From: Chthonobacter rhizosphaerae | GTDB taxonomy: Bacteria; Pseudomonadota; Alphaproteobacteria; Rhizobiales; Pleomorphomonadaceae | Reading direction: 5' to 3' | Length of the DNA: 63,801 bases | NCBI RefSeq assembly: GCF_013839525.1 | Contig: NZ_JACDIS010000018.1 | Location: forward strand, 1 to 63,801 | Shown here: in pieces, positions 1-9,074 of the stretch | How the letters are laid out: each line of letters begins with the position of its first letter | Position numbering within the stretch: the first letter of the stretch is position 1 | Notes under the pieces: model-generated | The model's input: only the letters and a program-made list of their open reading frames with translations | Databases searched by the model: none | Told to the model about the DNA's origin: nothing | Program-made: the position numbers and the translations under genes

Positions 1-128
1 GTGGGGATCTGGACGCCCTTGAAGCCGAGGCCGGCCGCCCAGCCGCAGATCGCGTCGAGCGAGTTGAACGGCGGGTTGTCGCCGGCGAACTGGGCCAGGA
101 AGATGGCCGGTCCCTTGATCGTCTTCAT
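1..128 (-). CDS. sugar phosphate isomerase/epimerase, N-terminal fragment cut by window edge
   Basis: Only the first 42 codons are present. The reverse strand reads MKTIKGPAIFLAQFAGDN and continues into a segment ending GWAAGLGFKGVQIP, which is typical of the start of AP-endonuclease-like TIM-barrel sugar isomerases (xylose isomerase-like family). The ATG at 128 has a GGGAGGAG ribosome site just upstream. It follows the sugar-binding protein gene on the same strand and is probably the last visible member of this carbohydrate operon, likely acting on the imported sugar or a derivative. Substrate unknown. Confidence 0.75.
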   Translation of the reverse strand, partial: MKTIKGPAIFLAQFAGDNPPFNSLDAICGWAAGLGFKGVQIP

Positions 129-432
129 GAGCGTGAACTCCTCCCGGGGAGTGCCGGATTCGTGGGGCGGGCCGCATCTCCGGCCAAAACCGAGCCTGCA
201 AGGACCTGCCCGAAGCGACAGGGACCAGGGAGGCGCGACGGAGGGCCGGCTGCCGCACCGGGCTGCGCTTTCGGAACCGGGCGGCTCGGTCCGACCCGAA
301 GCGGTCGGGTCCGGTGACGGACCGAGCTTGTCGGCGCCCGGTCCGCCGCAGAGGCGCTCAAGGCGGCCGCCGCCCGCCAGGTCCGATGCGAAAATGGGAC
401 GGCCGCGCCGCCTCGGCGGCGCGGACCGATCG

Positions 433-1374
433 TCAGAACGGGCTGTCCGGGAAGTAGTATTCGGCCGCGTTGTCCTTGGTGACCAGCGGGGCCGCCAGGA
501 TGTAGCTGCCGCGCACCGGCACCTGGTCGTAGAGACCGGCGGCGGTGAGGTCCATGGCGGTCGCGATCATGGACGGCGGATAGAGCACGTCCACCGGAAT
601 CATGGTGTCCCCGTCCATCACGCGCTTGATCATGTCCTTCATGCCGGCGCCGCCGACGACGAACTTGATGTCGCTGCGGCCGGCCTGCTGGATGGCCTCC
701 AGAACGCCGACGGCCATGTCGTCGTCCTGGCACCAGACGGCGTCGATGGTCGGGTGCTTGGTCAGGAAGTCCTGCATCACCTTGAAGGCGTCGTCGCGGG
801 ACCAGTTGCCGTACTGGCTGTCCAGCACCTTGATGCCCGACCCTTCGATCGCCGCGTTGAAGGCCGCGACACGCTGTTCGTCAATCACGATCGGCAGGCC
901 GCGGATGACGACGATCTGCCCCTCGCCGAGCTTCTCCTTCATGTACTCGCCGGCGACGCGCCCGAGTTCCGGATTGTTGCCGGCGACGTAGAGGTCCTGG
1001 ATGGCCGGATCGGAGAGGGCTCGGTCGACGACGGTGACGAACACGCCGCTCTCCTTGACCCGGCGGACCGGATCGGTCAGCTCGTCCGAATTGTGGGGCA
1101 GCGTCACGAGAGCGTCGATGCCCTGGGCGGTGAGGTCCTCGAGCGCGTTGGCCTGGGAGGCTCCGTCCGGCGAGGTCTTCAGGATGATCTTCAGGCCGGG
1201 ATAGCGCGCCTCGAGCGAGGCCTTCTCGCGTTCGGCGTGGTAGACGACGCCTCCGGTCCAGCCGTGGTCGGCCGCCGGAATGGACACCGCCATGGTGACC
1301 GACTTGTCCTGTGCCGCCGCGGCGCCGGCGACGAGCGCGCCCGCGGTCGCAAGGCCCAACATAAGCATGCGCAT
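433..1374 (-). CDS. sugar ABC transporter periplasmic substrate-binding protein (RbsB-like), copy 1
   Basis: A 313-residue periplasmic binding protein of the type 1 (ribose/galactose) fold. Residues 1-21 are a signal peptide ending in an alanine cluster; the mature part starts near QDKSVTMAVSIPAADHGW. The start at 1374 is set by GGAGGAG seven bases upstream; the longer open frame has no ribosome site and no signal sequence. It lies downstream of the permease gene and is clearly paralogous to the binding protein at 4768-5718, sharing PAADHGW, DDAFKVMQDFL, YPPSMI and the C-terminal EYYFP(D/E)SPF. Two binding proteins in one operon may give different ligand ranges to one membrane complex. Ligand not deducible beyond a sugar or polyol. 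Confidence 0.9.
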   Translation of the reverse strand: MRMLMLGLATAGALVAGAAAAQDKSVTMAVSIPAADHGWTGGVVYHAEREKASLEARYPGLKIILKTSPDGASQANALEDLTAQGIDALVTLPHNSDELTDPVRRVKESGVFVTVVDRALSDPAIQDLYVAGNNPELGRVAGEYMKEKLGEGQIVVIRGLPIVIDEQRVAAFNAAIEGSGIKVLDSQYGNWSRDDAFKVMQDFLTKHPTIDAVWCQDDDMAVGVLEAIQQAGRSDIKFVVGGAGMKDMIKRVMDGDTMIPVDVLYPPSMIATAMDLTAAGLYDQVPVRGSYILAAPLVTKDNAAEYYFPDSPF

Positions 1375-1478
1375 TGACTGCTCCTCCAGATGCGAAGCCT
1401 GTTCCTCCCAGCCGGCGGGTGGCTTCCTCCCGCCGGCGTTTCTGACGGTGCCGGCTCGCGACCGGCCCATCGCCAGGC

Positions 1479-2486
1479 TCAGGCCCGGCGCATCATCGAG
1501 CGCTGGACCAGCATGGCGATGATGATGATCGCCCCCTGGACCGCGCCGATCAGGTATTCGGAGACGAGATCCGACAGCACCATGATGTTGCCGACGACCT
1601 CCAGGATTAGGGCGCCGCAGAGCGTGCCCCAGACCCGCCCGGTTCCGCCGCGCAGCGCCGTGCCGCCGATCACCACGGCCGTGATGGCCTGAAGCTCCCA
1701 GAGGAGGCCGGTGGTGGGCGTGGCGGCGCCGAGGCGCGGCACGTAGACGAGAACCGCGATGGCGACGCAGACGCCCTGGACCACGTAGGTCAGCGTCCGG
1801 ACCCGGCCGACCGGGATGCCCGAGTAGCGCGCCACGTCCTCGTTGGAGCCGACCGCCAGCACGTGCCGGCCGAAGCGGGTCTTGTAGAGGATGAAGGCCG
1901 CGACCGCCGCGACGGCCAGGAAGACGAGCACCGGGATCGGAATGCCAGCGACCGTGCCGAAATAGACCGGCCGGTAGACCGCGCGCAGCTCCTGGTCCTT
2001 CATGGCGATCGAACCGCCCTCGGCGAGCCAGATGACGAGCGCGCGGAAGATGCCCATGGTGCCGAGCGTCACGATGAACGGTTCTATTCGGCCGACGGTG
2101 GTCACAAGCCCGTTGGCGAGGCCGCAGGCGGCGCCGATGCCGAGCGCGATCACCATCGAGAGGGCGATCACGCCGACCGACGCCTCGCTGCCCATGCTGT
2201 TCATGACCAGGATCATGGAGCCGGCGATGAAAGCCGCCATGGAGCCGACCGACAGGTCGAGGCCGCCGGCCGCGATGACGAAGGTCGCCCCGACCGCAAT
2301 GATGGCGATGAAGGCGCAGCGCGTCAGCACGTTGATCAGGTTGGCGGCCGACACGAAGTTGGGGTTGAGCAGCGCGCCGAACACCAGGAGGACGGCCAGC
2401 GCGATGAAGGGAGCGGCCGTCCGGAGGTCGATGCGGAAGCCCGGCCTAGCGGGACGGGCGAGGGTCGTCTCTGATGCGTTGGTCAT
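1479..2486 (-). CDS. sugar ABC transporter permease (RbsC/BPD_transp_2 family)
   Basis: 335 residues, strongly hydrophobic, with eight to nine predicted membrane segments beginning near residue 25. It has the length and glycine-rich internal segments (AAGGLDLSVGSMAAFIAG near residue 72) typical of RbsC-family permeases. It forms the membrane channel for the ATPase encoded just upstream (10-base gap) and for the two periplasmic binding proteins of the operon. The ATG at 2486 follows closely after the ATPase stop, suggesting translational coupling. Confidence 0.92.
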   Translation of the reverse strand: MTNASETTLARPARPGFRIDLRTAAPFIALAVLLVFGALLNPNFVSAANLINVLTRCAFIAIIAVGATFVIAAGGLDLSVGSMAAFIAGSMILVMNSMGSEASVGVIALSMVIALGIGAACGLANGLVTTVGRIEPFIVTLGTMGIFRALVIWLAEGGSIAMKDQELRAVYRPVYFGTVAGIPIPVLVFLAVAAVAAFILYKTRFGRHVLAVGSNEDVARYSGIPVGRVRTLTYVVQGVCVAIAVLVYVPRLGAATPTTGLLWELQAITAVVIGGTALRGGTGRVWGTLCGALILEVVGNIMVLSDLVSEYLIGAVQGAIIIIAMLVQRSMMRRA

Positions 2487-2496
2487 CTGATGTCCT

Positions 2497-4005
2497 TCAG
2501 GCGGCTTCGGCGGCGACGCCGGTGGCCAGCACCACGATGTCGGATTCGGTCATGCGATCGCCCGCCACTTCCCCGACGATGCGGCCCGCGCGCATGACGG
2601 CGACCCGGTGCGCCACGCCGATCAGTTCCTGGAGTTCGGAGGAAATGACGATGACGGCCTTGCCGTCGGCGGCGAGCTTGGCGACGAAGCGGTAGATCTC
2701 GGCCTTGGTGCCGATGTCGATGCCGCGGGTCGGCTCGTCGATGACGACGATCTCCGGCTCGATCAGCATGGACTTGGCGAGGAGGAGTTTCTGCTGGTTG
2801 CCGCCGGACAACTGTCCGGCGTTGATGTCCCGCCGGCGCGTGCGGATGTCGAAGGCGGCGATCGCCCGGTCGAGCGCGGACCATTCCCGCGCCTTGTCGA
2901 GCAGGAAGCCGCGCCGGAACCGATCGAGCGCCGACAGGGTCAGGTTCGTGCGCAGGTCCTGCCCGACCAGGAGGCCCTTGCCCTTCCGATCCTCGGACAG
3001 GTAGACGATGCCGGCCCGCATGCTGTCGGCCACGGTCCGGAACCGGACCGGCTCGCCCTTCACCCTGACCTCGCCGGACGAGGGCCGAAGCCCGAGCACG
3101 CCTTCCAGCAGTTCGGTCCGGCCGGCGCCGATCAGGCCACCGAAGCCCAGGATCTCGCCCTTGCGCAGATGGAAGGACGCGTTCTGGACGAAGCCCGGGA
3201 CGCTGACGTCGCGCACCTCCAGGACGATCGGCGCGTCGGGCGGCGGCGGGGCCGAGACCGGGTAGAGATTGGCCATGTCGCGGCCGACCATCAGCCGGGC
3301 CATGTCGACCGGCTCCAGCTGGTCGCAGCGGTGATGGGCGACCAGGCGGCCGTCGCGCAGCACGGTGACCACGTCGGCGATCGCCTTCACCTCCGGCAGC
3401 CGGTGCGAGATGTAGAGCACCGCCACGCCGCGCGCCCTGAGGCCGCGGATCACGTCGAACAGCGCATCCGCCTCGACGGGCGTCAGCGACGCGGTCGGTT
3501 CGTCGAAGATGACGACCCGGTGCTCGACGGCGAGCGCCCGGGCGATCTGGACGAGCTGGCGCTGGGCGATGGAGAGGCGGTCGACGGTGGTGGTCGGGTC
3601 GATGTCCGCGCCGAGTTCGCGGACGGCGGCCGCGGCCTCCCGGTTCATGACCGCGTCGTCGACCACGAAACCGCGACGCTTCTCACGGCCGAGGAAGATG
3701 TTCTCGGCGACGCTGAGGTGCGGGGCGAGCAGGATTTCCTGGTGGACGAGGACGATGCCGCGGTGCTCGGCGTCGACCGGGCCGCGGAACACGCAGGGCG
3801 CGCCGTCGATGGCGACGGTTCCCTTGGTTGGCTCCAGATGGCCCGACAGGAGACGCATTAGCGTCGACTTGCCGGCCCCGTTCTCGCCGATGACGGCGTG
3901 GACCTCCCCGGCCCGAAGCACCAGGTCGATGCCGCTCAGCACCTCCACGGGGCCGAAGGAGCGGTGGAGGCCGCGTCCCTCCAGAACGATGTTGCCGGAC
4001 GTCAT
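2497..4005 (-). CDS. sugar ABC transporter ATP-binding protein, tandem ATPase domains (RbsA-like)
   Basis: 502 residues with two ABC ATPase halves, as in RbsA/MglA. The first half has Walker A GENGAGKST at residues 40-48 and a DEPTASL Walker B. The second half has the degenerate loop GLIGAGRTE usual for this family, the signature LSGGNQQK and the Walker B VIDEPTRG. The start at 4005 is chosen because GGAGGAAGACCC precedes it and homologues begin a few residues before the first strand; the open frame upstream is shadow sequence. It energises import through the 1479-2486 permease. It sits between the DJ-1-like gene and the permease. Confidence 0.92.
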   Translation of the reverse strand: MTSGNIVLEGRGLHRSFGPVEVLSGIDLVLRAGEVHAVIGENGAGKSTLMRLLSGHLEPTKGTVAIDGAPCVFRGPVDAEHRGIVLVHQEILLAPHLSVAENIFLGREKRRGFVVDDAVMNREAAAAVRELGADIDPTTTVDRLSIAQRQLVQIARALAVEHRVVIFDEPTASLTPVEADALFDVIRGLRARGVAVLYISHRLPEVKAIADVVTVLRDGRLVAHHRCDQLEPVDMARLMVGRDMANLYPVSAPPPPDAPIVLEVRDVSVPGFVQNASFHLRKGEILGFGGLIGAGRTELLEGVLGLRPSSGEVRVKGEPVRFRTVADSMRAGIVYLSEDRKGKGLLVGQDLRTNLTLSALDRFRRGFLLDKAREWSALDRAIAAFDIRTRRRDINAGQLSGGNQQKLLLAKSMLIEPEIVVIDEPTRGIDIGTKAEIYRFVAKLAADGKAVIVISSELQELIGVAHRVAVMRAGRIVGEVAGDRMTESDIVVLATGVAAEAA

Positions 4006-4100
4006 GGGTCTTCCTCCGCGGTCGGCACAGGGGCGACCGATTGGGCGGGCGGGGAGCGCCCCGCGCGGGACCGCTCCCCTCCGTTCGCCGCGCGGGTCGG

Positions 4101-4688
4101 TCAGCTGTGGCGGATCTCGGTGCCGAGCACCTTCAGGCATTCGCGCATGAAGGCCGCGAGCGCCGTCCACCCCTTGGCGGACACCATGGTGCCGTCCACG
4201 AAAGCCTCGGTCGGCGACAGGTCGACGTAGGTGCCGCCGGCGAGCGTCACTTCCGGCTCGCAGGCCGCCAGGGCGGCGACCTTCTTGCCGCGGACGGCGC
4301 CTTCGACGGCGATCAGGATCTGGACACCGTGGCAGATGGTGAAGATCGGCTTCTGGCGGTCGACGAAGTGGCGGACCATGGCCTGGATGCGCTTGTCGGT
4401 CCGGATGTATTCCGGGCCGCGTCCGCCGGCGCAGTAGACGGCGTCGTAGGCGTCGAGGTCGACTTCCGAGAAGGTCTTGTTGATGACGAAGTTGTGCCCG
4501 AGCTTCTCCGTGTAGGTCTGGTGACCCTCGAAGTCGTGCAGCGACGTCGCGATGATGTCGCCGGCCCGCTTGTCGGGACAGACCACATGCACGGTGTGGC
4601 CGACGGCCTCCATGCCCTGCTGGAAGACGAAGATCTCGTATTCCTCGGTGAACTCGCCCGTGAGCATCAGGATTTTCTTGCCCGGCAT
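4101..4688 (-). CDS. DJ-1/PfpI family protein
   Basis: 195 residues of the DJ-1/PfpI glutamine-amidotransferase-like fold. The nucleophile elbow FTICHGVQ places the conserved cysteine at residue 119, next to a histidine, with the CAGGRGPEYI strand-turn before it. Family members include glyoxalase III/deglycase, amidases and proteases of unknown substrate. It is encoded between a sugar-binding protein and the sugar ATPase of the same operon, so a role on a reactive carbonyl or amide intermediate of this pathway is plausible but inferred. Confidence 0.85.
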   Translation of the reverse strand: MPGKKILMLTGEFTEEYEIFVFQQGMEAVGHTVHVVCPDKRAGDIIATSLHDFEGHQTYTEKLGHNFVINKTFSEVDLDAYDAVYCAGGRGPEYIRTDKRIQAMVRHFVDRQKPIFTICHGVQILIAVEGAVRGKKVAALAACEPEVTLAGGTYVDLSPTEAFVDGTMVSAKGWTALAAFMRECLKVLGTEIRHS

Positions 4689-4767
4689 TGGCGTGCAGCC
4701 TTCTTCTGGTATGGGGGATCTGGATGTCGCCGGGCGCGACCTGCGCCCGGCGGCAGGATGCGACGGA

Positions 4768-5718
4768 TCAGAACGGAGATTCCGGGAAGTAGTATTCCTT
4801 CGCGTTCTCCTGGGTGATCAGCGGCGCGTCGAGCTTCACCGTGCCGCGGATCGGCGCCTGTCCGTTGAACTGGGCGGCCGTCATGTAGATGGCGGTCTTG
4901 ATCATGGACGGCGGGTAGGGAGTCTCGATCGGCGTGACCGGATCGCCGGCCATCACCTTCTCGATGATCTCCTTCATGCCGTTGCCGCCGAGCGCGTATT
5001 TGATCTCGGTCCGGCCGGACTGCTTCATGGCCTCCAGGACGCCGAGCAGCATGTCGTCGTCGTTCGCCCAGACCGCGTCGATCTGCGGATACTTGGCGAG
5101 GAAGTCCTGCATCACCTTGAAGGCGTCGTCGCTGTTCCAGTTGGCGTACTGGATGTCGAGGATCTTCAGGTCCGTGCCCTTGATGCCGTCCTCGAAGCCC
5201 TTGATGCGCTCGTCGTCGATCACCGTCGGGATGCCGCGCAGGACCACCAGGTTGCCCTTGCCGCCGAGCTTGTCGACCAGGAACTTCGCGGTGGTGTGGC
5301 CGACCGCGATGTTGTCACCGGCGAGATAGAGGTCCTGGATGGTGGGGTCGGTCAGGCCGCGGTCCACCACGGTGATGAAGGTGCCGTTGTCCTTTATCTG
5401 CTTGACCGGCGAGGTCAGCTCCTCGGAGCTGTGCGGCAGGATGACGAGAGCATCCATGCCGCGTCCCGCGGCGATGTCCTCGATGGCGCTCACCTGGGCG
5501 CTCGCCGACGGCGACGTCTTGACGATCACCTCGATGTTCGGGAACGCCGCCTTGATTTCCTCCGCGGCGGCGTTGGCATGGTAGACCACGCCGGCGGTCC
5601 AGCCATGGTCGGCCGCCGGGATCGATACGGCGATGACCTTCTTCTCCTGCGCGACGGCGACGCCGCCCATGAGAAGCGAGCCCGCGACGGCGGCCAATAC
5701 TGTTGCTGATGACTTCAT
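4768..5718 (-). CDS. sugar ABC transporter periplasmic substrate-binding protein (RbsB-like), copy 2
   Basis: 316 residues with a signal peptide (MKSSATVLAAVAGSLLMGG, cleavage near AVA-QE) and a type 1 periplasmic binding fold. The start at 5718 has GGGAGGACG upstream. It is homologous over its full mature length to the 433-1374 gene product, with conserved blocks SIPAADHGWT, TVVDR, DDAFKVMQDFL and a nearly identical C-terminus. It is the first transport gene after the GntR regulator on the minus strand, with DJ-1, ATPase, permease and the second binding protein following. Confidence 0.9.
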   Translation of the reverse strand: MKSSATVLAAVAGSLLMGGVAVAQEKKVIAVSIPAADHGWTAGVVYHANAAAEEIKAAFPNIEVIVKTSPSASAQVSAIEDIAAGRGMDALVILPHSSEELTSPVKQIKDNGTFITVVDRGLTDPTIQDLYLAGDNIAVGHTTAKFLVDKLGGKGNLVVLRGIPTVIDDERIKGFEDGIKGTDLKILDIQYANWNSDDAFKVMQDFLAKYPQIDAVWANDDDMLLGVLEAMKQSGRTEIKYALGGNGMKEIIEKVMAGDPVTPIETPYPPSMIKTAIYMTAAQFNGQAPIRGTVKLDAPLITQENAKEYYFPESPF

Positions 5719-5981
5719 GAACGTCCTCCCGAAATGTCGGACCTTGGTTCTCGCGTCCCGCGGGGTCCGGCCGCGGGGCTGTTCAGGACGCGACCGCCTC
5801 CTCGCGGTCGTGTTGGGCTCGGCAAGGCGGCGGACGGGCGCCGGATCGGCACGGCCGTACCGTTCGGAGCCACGGTCCTCCCGGTGCTCCGTCGCCAAAT
5901 CTTGAGACTTGCCCGGACGCCAAGCGGCGGGACCCTGGCCGGACCGCGCTCCTCCGCGAGCCCGGGGTCGGAGCCGCCGGG

Positions 5982-6692
5982 CTAGTCGAAGGCCGGCAGC
6001 AGGCGGTCCCTCGACCGCTCGATGTGCCGGCGCATGGCCTGCTCCGCCGCCTGCTCGTCCCGGTTCTCGAAGGCGGCCAGGATGGCGTCGTGCTCGTCGA
6101 GCGCCTCCTCGGTCACCCGCGTGTGGAACATCAGGCGGAAGATGTGGAAGTGGGTGTGCTGGTGGGCGAGCGTCTCCCGAATGAGCTCGTTGCCGGCAAT
6201 CGCCAGGATCGTGTCGTGGAAGACCGCGTCCTGGCGGGCGAAAGTGGAATAGCGGGCGCGCTCGTCGGCAGCGTCCGGCTGCATCATCACGCCCGCCGTG
6301 CCCCGGAGCGCGGCAAGGCCGTCCGCGTCGATCCGGTGGGCGGTCCGGCGGGTCGCGTCCGGCTCCAGCAGCAGCCGGAGCTCATAAAGTTCGTCGAACC
6401 GGCGGCGGGTGATCTGGGGGGCGGCGCTGTAGCCGACCAGATGGGTCTTCACGACCAGACCTTCGCCTTCGAGGCGCCCCAGCGCTTCCCGGATCGGGGT
6501 TTGTGAAACGTTCAACTCCCGCACAAGATTATCGACCGTGATCCGTGAGCCCGGCGCAATCCTGAGGGCCATCAACTGCGAGAAGATCGCATCGTAGACT
6601 TCCTCGGCGAGCCCACTCGACCTCTGAATCGGACCAACAGCGGCATCCGCTCCTATCTTCCCGTGAGATCTATGCGAACCCGTGCTACGCAT
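5982..6692 (-). CDS. GntR family transcriptional regulator, FadR/FCD subfamily
   Basis: 236 residues from the ATG at 6692, which has AAGGGG upstream; a TTG at 6713 would add seven residues. The N-terminal winged helix (about residues 30-95) contains the GntR signature VDNLVRELNVSQTPIREALGRL. The C-terminal part is an all-helical FCD ligand domain with the metal-type residues of the family (RLLLEPDATRR, DAVFHDTIL, and the C-terminal EHDAILAAF helix). It is divergent from the dehydrogenase genes and heads the transport operon. It probably represses both and releases DNA on binding a sugar acid or pathway intermediate. Confidence 0.92.
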   Translation of the reverse strand: MRSTGSHRSHGKIGADAAVGPIQRSSGLAEEVYDAIFSQLMALRIAPGSRITVDNLVRELNVSQTPIREALGRLEGEGLVVKTHLVGYSAAPQITRRRFDELYELRLLLEPDATRRTAHRIDADGLAALRGTAGVMMQPDAADERARYSTFARQDAVFHDTILAIAGNELIRETLAHQHTHFHIFRLMFHTRVTEEALDEHDAILAAFENRDEQAAEQAMRRHIERSRDRLLPAFD

Positions 6693-6744
6693 GACTTTGC
6701 CCCTTGACACCAACCATCCGTATCATGATGCTCGCATATGTTCA

Positions 6745-6763
6745 ATCCTATATCGTATAGGAT
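6745..6763. promoter_or_regulatory. perfect palindrome, likely operator of the GntR regulator
   Basis: The sequence is ATCCTATA, spacer TCG, TATAGGAT: a perfect 8-bp inverted repeat in the 86-base gap between the gntR start (6692) and the GTG of the Ldh_2 gene (6779). It ends 15 bases before that GTG, so a bound repressor would block initiation. FCD-type GntR proteins typically bind short AT-containing palindromes of this size. Binding itself is inferred. Confidence 0.7.
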
Positions 6764-6778
6764 ATCGGGAGGCGGGTC

Positions 6779-7816
6779 GTGAGGGTGACCGAACCAGAAG
6801 CGCGCGACCTGGCCGTACGGCTTCTTCGCCAGCGCGGCGTGCCCGACCGGGCGGCATCGATCCAGGCCGACGTCCTGGTCGAGGCGGAGCTGAGGGGACA
6901 TCCGTCGCACGGCCTTCAGCGTCTGCCGCGCCTTCTCCTGCGCATCGAGCGCGGCCTTGCCGATCCGGTCGCCGAGGGCGCGTTCAGCTGGCGGTCCGAC
7001 GCGGTCCTGGATGGGGACGGGTGCAAGGGACTGGGCCCCGTGGTGGCGTTCGCGGCCATCGATCGCCTGCTGGAGCGGGTCGAGCGGACAGGGGTGGCCG
7101 TCGCCGCCATCCGGAACGCCCAGCACCTCGGCATGCTCGCCCGCTACGTGGAGGCGATCGCCACGACAGGCCGGATCGGCATCGCCATGTCGTCCAGCGA
7201 GGCGCTGGTGCATCCGCACGGCGGCACGCGGCGAATGCTGGGCACGAACCCGATCGCTATCGCGGTGCCGTCGGCTGGCGGCACGCCGCTGGTGGTCGAT
7301 CTCGCCACGAGCGAAGTGTCGATGGGCAAGGTCCACCATCACGCGTCCGTCGGAAAACCGCTGCAGCCCGGCTGGGCCATGGACGCGGACGGCCGCCCGA
7401 CGACGGATGCGGCCCGCGCGCGCGACGGCGCGATCGCGCCCTTCGGGCAGGCGAAGGGCTACGCCCTCGGGCTCGCCATCGAGCTGATCGTCGCGGCGCT
7501 CGCCGGAACGCCGTTCGCGCCGCAGATCCGCGGCACGCTGGACGCGGATGCCGACTGCAACAAGGGCGATGTCTTCCTGGTGCTCGACACCGACCAGTCT
7601 CCGGACCTCGCCGCGCGCATCGCCGATTACCTCGACCTCGTCCGCGCGTCGCCGCCGGAACGCGCCGACCGCCCGGTCGGGGTCCCGGGCGACGGAGCGC
7701 GCGCGCGGCGGAGCGCGTCCCTGGCGAACGGATTCGAGGTGGACCCGCAGCTCTGGGCCACGCTCACGGACCTTCAACACGATCAAACCAACAGCCGACG
7801 GGAAACGCCATCATGA
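6779..7816 (+). CDS. Ldh_2 family NAD(P)-dependent dehydrogenase (malate/L-lactate/ureidoglycolate type)
   Basis: 345 residues of the Ldh_2 (malate/L-sulfolactate/ureidoglycolate dehydrogenase) fold. Family hallmarks are LRGHPSHGLQRLP near the N-terminus, the QHLGMLA segment, MLGTNPIAIAVP, and KGYALGLAIE in the C-terminal part. The start is GTG with GGGAGGCGGGTC directly upstream. It is the first gene of the plus-strand set and its stop overlaps the next ATG by four bases. These enzymes oxidise 2-hydroxy acids or reduce 2-keto acids in the cytoplasm; the substrate here is unknown. Confidence 0.88.
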   Translation: MRVTEPEARDLAVRLLRQRGVPDRAASIQADVLVEAELRGHPSHGLQRLPRLLLRIERGLADPVAEGAFSWRSDAVLDGDGCKGLGPVVAFAAIDRLLERVERTGVAVAAIRNAQHLGMLARYVEAIATTGRIGIAMSSSEALVHPHGGTRRMLGTNPIAIAVPSAGGTPLVVDLATSEVSMGKVHHHASVGKPLQPGWAMDADGRPTTDAARARDGAIAPFGQAKGYALGLAIELIVAALAGTPFAPQIRGTLDADADCNKGDVFLVLDTDQSPDLAARIADYLDLVRASPPERADRPVGVPGDGARARRSASLANGFEVDPQLWATLTDLQHDQTNSRRETPS

Positions 7817-9039
7817 GCCTCTTCGCAGCCCTCCGCCTTCCGCGGGAAATCCTGTTCGGCAAGGGTCAGCGGGCCGCCCTCGGCACCGTCGCCGCCCGGC
7901 TGGGATCGCGCGCCCTGATCTGCACGGACGCTCGGTTCGCCGGGACCGCCGTGTTCGGCGAGCTCGTCGCCGACCTTCGCGAGAACGGCGTCGAGGTTCA
8001 CGTCTTCGCCGACGTGGAGCCGGACGTGCCGCGCGACAGCGTCGCTATCTGCGCCGACCAAGCGAGGGATTTCGGGCCCGACATGGTGATCGGCATCGGC
8101 GGCGGCAGCTGCCTCGACATGGCCAAATGCGCGGCGCTGCTCCTCAGCCACGGCGGCCGGATCCAGGACTATTACGGCGAGTTCAAGGTGCCCGGGCCGG
8201 CGCTCCCGGTGATCGCGGTGCCGACCACGGCCGGCACGGGATCGGAAGCGACGCCGGTGGCGGTCATCTCCGACCCGGACCGGACGCTGAAGGTGGGCAT
8301 CTCCAGCCCGCACCTGATCCCGGCCGCCGCCATTTGCGATCCCGACCTGACGCTCACCTGCCCGCCCGGCCTGACCGCCATCGCGGGTGCCGACGCGCTG
8401 ACCCACGCCATCGAGGCGTTCACGGCCGTCCGCAAGGAGGCGACGGCGGCCCTGCCGCAGCGCCACGTCTTCATCGGCAAGAGCGCGCTCACCGACCACT
8501 TCGCCCTCCTGGCGATCCGGCTCCTCGGGCGCAGCCTGGAGGCGGCCTGCCGGAACGGTTCGGACGAGACGGCGCGGGCCGACGTCATGATGGGCGCCCT
8601 GGCGGCGGGCTGCGCCTTCGGCACGGCCGGGACCGCCGCCGCCCACGCGATCCAGTATCCGGCGGGCGCGCTGACCCATACGCCGCACGGTCTCGGTGTC
8701 GCGACGCTCATGCCCTACGTGATGGCCTACAACCGGTTCGCCGCGGCGGCGGAACTCGCCGAGGTGGCCGACGCGCTTGGGCTCGACACGGCCGGACTGG
8801 CCGCGGAGGCCAAGGCGGACGCGGCCATCCAGGAGGTGTCGCGCCTGTTCGCCGCCATCGGCATCACGCCGACACTGAGGGACCTTGGCCTGCCGGAAGA
8901 CAAGATCGCCTGGACCGCCGAGCAGGCGGTCGGGATCGACCGCCTCGTCAAGAACAACCCGCGGCCCATCGACGGCGACGCCATGGCCCGCCTCGTCGGC
9001 GCCGCCTGGCGCGGCGACCTGCCGACCGCCGCCGTCTGA
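7813..9039 (+). CDS. iron-containing alcohol dehydrogenase
   Basis: 408 residues of the group III (Fe-ADH) family. The NAD-binding GGGS lies at residues 96-99 (IGIGGGSCLDMAK), followed by PTTAGTGSEATPVAVI and the metal-ligand region with GADALTHAIEAF and HTPHGLGVA. The ATG overlaps the stop of the preceding gene (ATGA), indicating coupling. It probably interconverts a pathway alcohol and aldehyde, with the aldehyde dehydrogenase encoded next taking the aldehyde to the acid. Confidence 0.9.
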   Translation: MSLFAALRLPREILFGKGQRAALGTVAARLGSRALICTDARFAGTAVFGELVADLRENGVEVHVFADVEPDVPRDSVAICADQARDFGPDMVIGIGGGSCLDMAKCAALLLSHGGRIQDYYGEFKVPGPALPVIAVPTTAGTGSEATPVAVISDPDRTLKVGISSPHLIPAAAICDPDLTLTCPPGLTAIAGADALTHAIEAFTAVRKEATAALPQRHVFIGKSALTDHFALLAIRLLGRSLEAACRNGSDETARADVMMGALAAGCAFGTAGTAAAHAIQYPAGALTHTPHGLGVATLMPYVMAYNRFAAAAELAEVADALGLDTAGLAAEAKADAAIQEVSRLFAAIGITPTLRDLGLPEDKIAWTAEQAVGIDRLVKNNPRPIDGDAMARLVGAAWRGDLPTAAV

Positions 9040-9074
9040 TCTGTCCGCTTCTCACCTCGTTCGGGATGCTTCAC

